A stretch of DNA of 64,000 nucleotides from Mastacembelus armatus (lineage: Eukaryota; Chordata; Actinopteri; Synbranchiformes; Mastacembelidae), in the NCBI RefSeq assembly GCF_900324485.2, contig NC_046640.1, positions 22,798,217-22,862,216 on the forward strand, read 5' to 3'. Shown here one piece after another: positions 56,401 to 64,000 of the stretch. Positions within the stretch are counted from its first letter, which is position 1, and each line of letters opens with the position of its first letter. The position numbers and the translations under genes are program-made. The notes beneath the pieces were generated by a model, which saw nothing but the letters and a program-made list of their open reading frames with translations, was not told the DNA's origin and did no database searches.

Positions 56401-58466
56401 CGTAACCGGGCGTGCACTGACCGTCTGCAGAGCTGACCTGCTGTGTTTGGTGTTTCAGTTTTGTCGGGTGATTTGATGGCGGCTGAGAGCACGCTCAGTA
56501 TCAGACGAAGCAGCGCCAGCCTGAAGAAAAGTCAGTGGTCTCTCAAAGGTGACAGCCTGCTACATCAAAAACAGATTACTAATTATTAATATTTCAAATG
56601 CCACGATAAAACCTAGTGTCCTGTGAGGATTTGGAATCAGATCAGTGATCTGTACTTCAGCTGGTCCGGACTGTTTCAGTCTGTCTGGACCTTTAATGTG
56701 AAAGAATGACTAACTGTGGTTTCCTGTCTCTCTGCAGAGATGAAGAAGACCAAAGTGGTCTCAGGTTTGTGTTGAACTCAATGAATTACCAACATGTTTC
56801 TTATATTTTTGTTTTTCGGCTGTGATGGTAAAATCTGTTTATTCTATTTCAGGACACAAGAAGGCGCGAGTCTACATGGGTCAGTCACCAACTTTAACAT
56901 GATTCTGTCTGTAACTTGGAGTCGTTAGGCTGTGAGGCAGTTTGGACCTGCTAACTTAGCTCTCGACTGACAGAGCATCATGTCAGCATGTTAATGTCCA
57001 GAGTTTCTATCTGCTTTTATTTGTTGCCTAAAATACTGACAGGCTAATGTTGAAAACAAAACCTGCAACATAAGATTAGCAGCTGGTATAATCACTGAGT
57101 GGTGCAGTCTGACGTGTCCTAAGAAGGCCAGAAAAAAAACCTTGGATTTTGGTGCCAACCTGGTGGTTTCGTGTCTCGGTTGTTTCCAGAGGACGTGACG
57201 TTGAACCCGGTGACGGCGTACCCGTTCCTGATCCTGTCCGAGGACAGGAAGCAGGTGAAGCGAGGAGAGAAGCTGCAGTTTTACAGAAACAGTCAGCAGA
57301 GGTTTGACGTCTGGTCCTGCGTCATCGGTAAAGAAGGATTTAACACCGGACGTCACTACTGGGAGGTCAGACGCACCACACAGGAGTCTGAACTTCTGAT
57401 ATTCACCCTGATTTATTGGGATTGTTAGTAACAATGAGACTCTTATAATGTGATGCTTTATTTTATTAATGATGAAATAGAGACTGTGTTGTGATACAGG
57501 ATGGAAATCGAACTTAACTTTGCCAAACTAAAGAAATCTTCAAAAGTTTCTTCTTCAGGCCCTGTAACCTCCTGTGTTTGTACTCACCTGCGACAGGTGT
57601 TTGTTGGTGAGAATAAGGACTGGAAGCTGGGCGTGGTCAGTGAGTCGGCCCAGAGGAAAGGTCTGTTCGACATGAACCCGTCTAGCGGATACTACGTCCT
57701 GTGGTGGAGCAACAGCCAGCTGAGAGCGCTCACTACACCACCTGTCATCAAGGTGTGTTTCACATTCATTGTCCCATTCTGTCTTTGAGCTTTCTGAATT
57801 ACAACGATCACTTACAAACTGTGGGCCATTAAAGAATATTTCATATTTTGTTGTATATGATGTTTTCTCAGAAAAGAAGTTTTTTTTTTATACTCTTGTA
57901 TTTTCTTCTTTTTGTTTCTATCATTATTTCTGTGCTGTGGGATGACACAGTGTCTGGATCTTAACCTGCTGTAACTTCCATCCATTTCCTATCCAGCCTA
58001 GTCCAAACTCGGGGTGGGGGGCTGGAGCCAGTCCCAGCTGACAGTGGGTGAGGGCCGAGGTCCTCCTGTTGTCTGATTGACATTCTAAAATACTGCTGGA
58101 TGAGGATTAAAAACATTTACCAGTTTTTCCCTTTCGAAACGTTTGTTGGAAACAGAATCAGAACTCGGACGTTTTGGCATCTGCAGGTATTTTCTGTGTT
58201 GAAACACCTGGAACCTGCAGGTGGTTCTGAGCTTAAATGTGTTTCTGCTTGTGCTGTAGGTAAAGAGTCCACCAAAGCTGCGGCAGCTGGGAGTCTTCCT
58301 GGATGTGGACGAGGGTCAGGTGTCCTTCTACAACGTGAAGACGGGCTCGGAGATCTATAGCTTCACCAAGTCCTCTGAGTTCACTGAGAGGATGTTTCCT
58401 CTGCTGGGGACGGGGGACAAGGAGGTTCCCCTGATCCTCATGACCATGCAGCACCAACTGGCCTGA
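53445..58466 (+). CDS. TRIM E3 ubiquitin ligase: RING, two B-boxes, coiled coil, PRY-SPRY (12 coding exons)
   Basis: Exons 53445-53561, 54200-54643, 54917-55021, 55143-55238, 55385-55618, 55778-55955, 56459-56548, 56738-56764, 56853-56879, 57190-57365, 57597-57752 and 58260-58466 give 1857 nt or 618 aa, all in phase. RING zinc ligands: C18, C21, C33, H35, C38, C41, C54, C57 (CSIC, CGHNFC, CPLC). B-box 1 starts [14 protein letters not shown]-box 2 is [20 protein letters not shown] with EEHRTH. The coiled coil is about 225-335. PRY begins [23 protein letters not shown] includes [36 protein letters not shown]. Two B-boxes plus SPRY place it among TRIM25-like and fish TRIM proteins, many of them antiviral or ubiquitin ligases; the exact orthologue is unclear. 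Start: ATG at 53445 or 53448. Poly(A): AATAAA at 58721-58726. Exons 8 and 9 are 27-nt microexons. Confidence 0.9.
57975..58060. mobile_element. Worn fish repeat fragment in the last TRIM intron
   Basis: CTTCCATCCATTTCCTATCC, GGCTGGAGCCAGTCCCAGCT and GACAGTGGGTGAGGGC match the layout of 51850-51965 with considerable divergence. Confidence 0.5.
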
Positions 58467-58739
58467 GGGGCACACCTGGGTGAAAAAAAAAGGGGGACAC
58501 TGGGACCTGCTGGGGGACCACACTGTGGAGGCGTATAGTTTGGATGTTCAGACAAACAGGATTTTCCTGCCGATAGAGACAAAGTGGAAATGTATGAGTT
58601 TAATTACCACCATGACAAAATCCCACAAATGATAAAAATGTCCTCACATGAAAAAAATATTTTTAAAACCAGAAATTTCTTGTTAAACAACTTTGATTGA
58701 AAGTTTGTCACAAAACCAGAAATAAAACATGAAGATCTC

Positions 58740-60430
58740 ATTAACACAAGAAAAGTCTGCACTGCAGTTAAAACAAACAAATTAGTGCAGGTTTCTGGCA
58801 AATGTTAACATCAGCCTGGAGCCTGGTTCACTGATGTCCTGCTGCCATGAAGCCTTTATATTTTTTAAGGAAGCAACTTCAACACTGAGTTCTCATTTAA
58901 AAAAATAAATAAAAAGGTACCGTTTGTGTTTATAGAAGGAAGCTGCAGGTCGTGTGGAAGGTTAGAAAGGAAAAATGTGAACAGTAAAAATAACTGTGGT
59001 GAGACGATGTGATTTGGGTGAGGATATCTAGACTTCATTAAAAGCGATAGTCTAAATTATTCCGTTTTAAAAGGGAATCATGGGCTTTTATTGTGAGTTA
59101 CTGCAATACCATGTCCTGCTTATAAGGTGCAAAGTAAAATTGAATAAATAAAACTGAGAAATGTATAAGAAGAAATTTGGTGTCAGAATTTGAAAGTGCA
59201 TTAAACCTTTTCTCCAAGTCCGAACAAAAGTGTGACACAACACAGGTCAGAACTAAACAGATAAGCAAAATGTGTAGTTAGTCCAAATGAGAGCTTTTTA
59301 AATAAGAATGATGGAGCTTAGACAAATTAGTATAAGAAGTTAAATTTATTACATGCAAAAAAAAGTTATAACGTAAACAGCAGCTCAGTAACTGCAAAAG
59401 GCTGATAACTGATAAATTACTTCATACTGTTGAACTTGCATTTAACATGTTGTCTCTGACTCATCTGATTGTTAAACATGGATGAAAATGGCCAACAGGG
59501 GTCTCCAGTTATTGAAGGCTGCTGCTCACCCTCAAGGAAAACATGTTTCATGTTGCTGGAAAAGAGGATCCTTAATCTAACATATATCTATATATAGGTA
59601 TTACTGGTTAAAACATGTTTCCTTCAGAGTTATTTCCTTTGTTGTGTTGCACCTGGTGTTACGTTAAAATGTGCAAACTGTTGTGTTATCTGAGGAGAAG
59701 CAGCTAGATGTTTGTCGTTTGAGTCATTTGTGATTCGTGGATTCTGACGGGTCCGTTCACTCATTCTTGCTTCAGACATTATCACTGGGCAAGTTGACTA
59801 TGTCCGAGGGGCCAAAAGACCTTCAGGCCACTAGGAAATGTCCTGGTGGTCCTGACAGGCTGTCCACGTGTGATCAACCTCAGTGGACCAGCTCTATCGC
59901 CTTGCAGGGCTAAAACCGGTCTACATCTGTTTTGTGGACATGCATGTTTTGTGGCAGGCTTGTGACCATGCTCCTTAGGGCTAATGTCGGGAGTGCCTCA
60001 GACTGTGACCATCAGAAGGGACTGGAGTGTTTTGTGTTAAGTGGCTGGGATGAGAGTCAGCACCTCAAAGTCTGAGGCTATGGCTCTTACTGGAAAAAGG
60101 TTGATTGTTGAGATCAAAAGGCAGATCCGACTGAAACCGAACTAAAAGCTAACTAGTCTGTCAACTGGTCTGACATGTTAGAGCAACCAGTGTAAGGTCT
60201 GATACTAACAAGCTGCAAGGGAGCATGTCTCCACCTATTGTAATGGAGTCAGACATACTTCAGTGTGTGTACACTGGGATAAGGACAGCAGTCCGAATAA
60301 ATGTCGTACCTTGACTTAACCGTGCATGTAAACGGACTGAGGTTGTGAGACTAGTAGAGAAATGAGTGCGCTGTGTAGTCATCAGGTCGCTGTTTTTGAT
60401 GGGAGACAGTTATAATCATTCAAGTTCGTA
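58740..60430. other. Gap between the TRIM gene and ube2m
   Basis: Tail-to-tail interval without a supported exon. AT-rich to about 59650, then mixed sequence. No tandem array or clear transposon end was seen. A 26-bp TA-rich patch at 59575-59605 is the only simple repeat. Confidence 0.5.
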
Positions 60431-61666
60431 TTTTATTTAACATAAATCATATTGCAGTCAATGTGAACAGCTGGGGTTTCAATATACACAATAGAATCGT
60501 AACATTTAAGCCCTTCCCCTCTGTGACCCCGCCCACAACGACCCTCCCAACCACCCCATAAATGAAAACAATTGCCCCTCCCCCCCCCCACAAATCCCAC
60601 CCCCTCCACTTCTTTAAACAAGCACACTGACCCCAGACAGCCCCGCCCCCCCGACACTGTTTTAGCAGCAAACTCCAAACTAAACACTGTCAGTGTTCCT
60701 GTCCACAAGACAAGATTCGCAAGCAACAAGTGCAAGTTCACTGTGATTTCATCAGCCTGCCACCAAAAAAAAAAACCATGTCGCCCTCTTGCTTTAAGGA
60801 GATTTTTGAAGTGCACTGTTTTTGCAAAGCTCCTATTCAGATAAGCTCCTCCCACACAATCTTACAAGTCCCTCCTCCTGGTGCTGATGTCATTGCACTA
60901 ACAGATATAGACTGTTTCAGGCGACTTCACAACTGTGAATGTCAATAATGTCAGTGTCTGGCATTTGGGGAATTTCTATGATTCCTCTACTCCATTTTAT
61001 CTTCAAAGGCCCCTCCCACTACACAAAGACCCTCCTACACAGAGACGCCGTGCACAGAAATACTGGGTGAATAGTCACTTGACGAGTGTTTGTAAGTTTG
61101 GAGTTTGCTGCTGCCCAATGACAGGCAGTGACAGGAAGGGGGCGTGTCTTTCCAGCCACCTGTCTGATGTCAGGTGTCTGTACCACACACGCAAAATAAA
61201 AAATTAAAAAAAAAAAAAAAAAAATCATGTGGCGATCATCAACAACATCGTGGCGTTCACCAAATCATCACCTTGCCATAGTAACATTCACTGACTGCCT
61301 TCCCCCTTCCTCTGTCCCTCCCCATCCCTCAGTCCTACATCATCATCATCCTCCTCAACTGCCACTGTCCGCCATCTTTTTGAGTCCACTTAGGTGTGTG
61401 TTGTGTGTTGGTGTCCCCCTGTGGCGTGTAAACGGTTGAATGCTGCATCATGGAAGTAAAATAGGGAGGAGGGAGGTAAGGTGGGTTTTTCTTTGTCGTC
61501 GTCTTTAGTTTTCAAACAGAAAAGCGTCTTCTGGCGAGCTGCTCTCTGTCACTGCAGCTCCTGCTTCAGGCAACGAGCAGCGTTGAGGAGGAGGAGGGGT
61601 GAGGCAGAGGGGACGAGAGAGGGGGGTGGGGGGCAGGGGGAGTATGAAGGACCGTGGGGCGCCGAG
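60431..61666 (-). other. ube2m 3' UTR
   Basis: A long 3' UTR is inferred from the ube2m stop at 61669-61667 down to AATAAA on the minus strand (plus 60437-60432). It holds C-rich tracts (plus) at 60580-60650 and an A run (plus) at about 61201-61223. No other exon is visible. Confidence 0.5.
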
Positions 61667-62342
61667 TTATTTAAGACACCTCTCAAAGTAGGTGGCACCC
61701 ACGTAGCCGCCCCTCAGAGAGCGATGGACGTTCTGCTCAAAGAGCCGTCGGTTCGTCTGGAGGACCTCTGCTGCCTCCTTGTTTAACGGATCCTCTGGGT
61801 TAGGCTCCTGCAGGGGAGGGGGGCAGTTAGTTATTTACTTATTTTATTGTTTAGTCTTCGGTCTGAAAAATCCCCTAATTAGTTCCCCACAACCCAAAGC
61901 GACATCAGAAAATGTTGATTTGTCTGACCTACCTACCTTAATTCAAAAACCTCAAGTTTTTAGTTTTGTCATAGAAACAAAAAGAAACTTGTCATTTTTG
62001 TTGGCTAAAAAGATGATGAGCCCATTTTATTCTATTACATTAAATGTATTACCTTCTTGCACATATTTGGGATTTTTATCAGCTACATTTGACTGTGAAA
62101 TCAGTCATTACATCTTTATTGGATTTGTTTAGACTTCCAAATATTAACGTTAGCATCAGCCTCAAATACTCAGTTGTGTCATTTTGTGAACCATTAAAAG
62201 TTAAACTCACTAGAAATAGATACTGTAGACCGTAGATGATGGAGTTTATTGTCAACACAGGCTTCCAGTCCTCTCTGTGGAGATGGAAAGAAAACAGAAC
62301 AACGCTGCAGAACTAAAACCTGAGAGGCCATCAAAACTACAA

Positions 62343-62389
<47 letters not shown>

Positions 62390-63485
62390 TCACTACTACT
62401 ACTACTACTACCTACTAATGGTCTACACTACGGCCAGAGATCCACTTACTGGCTGCTTTTAGCTGCATATAAATCAGTATAAAAGTCTGCTCAGCTGAAA
62501 AAGTGAGTTAGTGGACTTTGAGTACTAGTGAACCTTAAACTAAACTTAGTGACTGAAGCGGTGTACAGACCTTAGGATATTTAGGCAGACGTTTCCTTCC
62601 AGGTCGATATTAGGGTGATACACCATCGTCTCACACTTTACCTTGGGGGGGTCATGGGGATAACCCTGTCCTACCTGAAAAACACCCACACCGTTCTGAT
62701 TTATAGTCGTTCATTTAGTCTCAGCAAGACTAATCCCAAACAAACCATGAACCAAATCTTAGAATTTAACACTGAGGACATCGTTTATGTCCCTAAAAAT
62801 GAGAATGAGCAGCAGGGCTATGAAAGCTGCTTCCAGGCTGGATCCGGCTCCAAGTTAGTAAAACACCAGGATTCGTCAAGCTCTGCAGCCCAATGAATCC
62901 TTATTGAATCTTTCATTGTCCTTCTCGGTTTTGCTAAATTCACATGCAAACTGATAACACAGCAACACTGTAAACAAACAGGAAGCAGGTGTTGACAAGT
63001 GTTTCTCACCTTAAAGCTGAAGACAAACTTTCCTCCTTTGTAAAAACCCTGAGACACAGACACAAACGTTACACACACTAAAGAGACTATTGAATGTTTT
63101 CATATTTGGCCTGATGGTCCCAAACAATGTTCAGTTTAAATCACATAAGGTAAAAGCACAAATTCTCACACTTCACAGCCTAAAACAATAACTTTTGGCA
63201 CTTAAGCTCAAAAAAATAGTAACAGTAATCGGTTATTTAAAGAGTTGTGGAATAATGATTACCACTGGGCTCTGTTTAGTAAATCTGGCCTGGATCAGTT
63301 TGAGTAAAAGCGTAGTAAATATATTTTGTTCAGATCCAAGGTGGTGCAGGAAACCTGTTCCTAAGGCAGGAAGGGGACACAACCACACACCTCATCTGGT
63401 GAGATGATGAGTCTGAAGTTAAGCAGGTCATCGTCATCAGGAAAGTTGATCTCACATGTCTTTGGCAGGTTCAACTCATTGATGT
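61667..63485 (-). CDS. ube2m: UBE2M (UBC12), NEDD8-conjugating E2, partial (first exon outside window)
   Basis: Role: accepts NEDD8 from the NAE1-UBA3 E1 and passes it to cullins with RBX1 and DCN1. Exons (minus): 63485-63391, 63048-63010, 62674-62571, 62274-62211 and 61807-61667. They encode residues matching human from [20 protein letters not shown], through [33 protein letters not shown] and [15 protein letters not shown] (catalytic Cys in NVCLN), [18 protein letters not shown], to YFERCLK. Nearly every residue equals human UBE2M. The 5'-most visible exon starts with AC completing the D of KD. The N-terminal exon, with the NAE1/DCN1-docking MIKLFSLK peptide, was not found up to 64000, so it lies beyond the window. 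Confidence 0.97.
62340..62411. repeat. (CTA)n microsatellite in a ube2m intron
   Basis: About 23 CTA trinucleotides, interrupted once by TCA, in the intron between ube2m exons 62571-62674 and 62211-62274. Confidence 0.95.
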
Positions 63486-64000
63486 CTGAAACAGAAACAC
63501 AGCTATATGACAGGCGTCTGTGAAAGTAAAAACTAAAATCACTCAACACTGATTGGAAAGTTTAACTTTGATGGTCAATACAACTCAGGGTTCCTGCTGC
63601 TTAACCGTGAGACTTTTAACTCCACAGAATACCATATCAGCTTCCTTCATCTATATTTGACCATGTTAACAACCAATACGGTTCCAACCTTTTCTTTATT
63701 TAGGTAATAAAAACTGACTTTTTGTTTCTACCAAAGAAGAGTTTGGATAAAGTGCAGAGGTTTAAACTTTAGGAAGAAGCTCAGAGGGAGAGAGGTGAGG
63801 ACAAATCCTGTGTCAGGTGGTTGCTGGTGTTCTACACTACATGAAGTTACTGTTTGTAGTTTGGCTGATCGACATGAATGCAGCGGCACACAGCTCATAC
63901 AGAACATGTCAAATCAGAGCCGTAACATGACAGACACATTATGACTCCCACTTCATGAGAATAAAGTCAGTCCACAGTGAAACTCCATAAATCCACTTAG
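63486..64000. other. First visible ube2m intron
   Basis: From the acceptor at 63486-63487 to the window edge I see no exon on either strand, and no sequence for the UBE2M N-terminal peptide. The stretch is presumably intronic on the minus strand. Confidence 0.55.

Overview
The window is nuclear DNA of a teleost fish, probably a compact-genome percomorph. The evidence is intron-containing genes with GT/AG junctions, many short introns of roughly 80-500 bp, vertebrate orthologues readable at residue level, a teleost-type orphan gene family, and interspersed repeats of familiar fish types. Nothing prokaryotic, viral or CRISPR-like was seen. I joined exons by hand, requiring a GT donor, an AG acceptor and a consistent reading phase at each junction.

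Left third (1-18.5 kb). swsap1 (-) and znf653 (+) diverge from about 640 bp of shared upstream DNA. The single coding intron of swsap1 is filled by 26 copies of a 58-bp minisatellite. A 2.3-kb gap follows, with no gene that I recognise. Next come a TSPAN1-like tetraspanin (+) and a single-coding-exon gene (+) of a teleost family of unknown function that begins with an N-myristoylation-type MGN.

Middle (19-50 kb). nr1d1 (Rev-erb alpha, +) has eight coding exons summing to 625 codons plus stop. Its 4.6-kb first intron holds a cluster of CACGTG E-boxes, a D-box with CCAAT and GC boxes, a microsatellite and a repeat carrying the same 58-bp unit. It runs tail-to-tail with a nine-exon minus-strand gene that I identify as the kinetochore gene zwint from gap-free similarity to human ZWINT. 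zwint lies head-to-head with wipf2 (+), and utp18 (+) follows. The nr1d1-wipf2-utp18 set matches human chromosome 17q21.

Right third (50-64 kb). A SINE-like repeat with a 111-bp triplication comes first, then a TRIM E3 ligase gene with two B-boxes and PRY-SPRY (12 coding exons, +). The last five coding exons of ube2m, the NEDD8 E2, lie on the minus strand; its first exon is beyond the window.

The genes form no operon. They serve recombination repair (swsap1), transcription (znf653, nr1d1), membrane organisation (tetraspanin), chromosome segregation (zwint), actin control (wipf2), ribosome biogenesis (utp18) and ubiquitin/NEDD8 conjugation (TRIM, ube2m). The points most worth checking are the dispersed 58-bp minisatellite, the clock-element cluster in nr1d1 intron 1, the C-terminal region of fish zwint that human ZWINT lacks, the paired 27-nt microexons of the TRIM gene, and a one-base homopolymer frameshift in wipf2.
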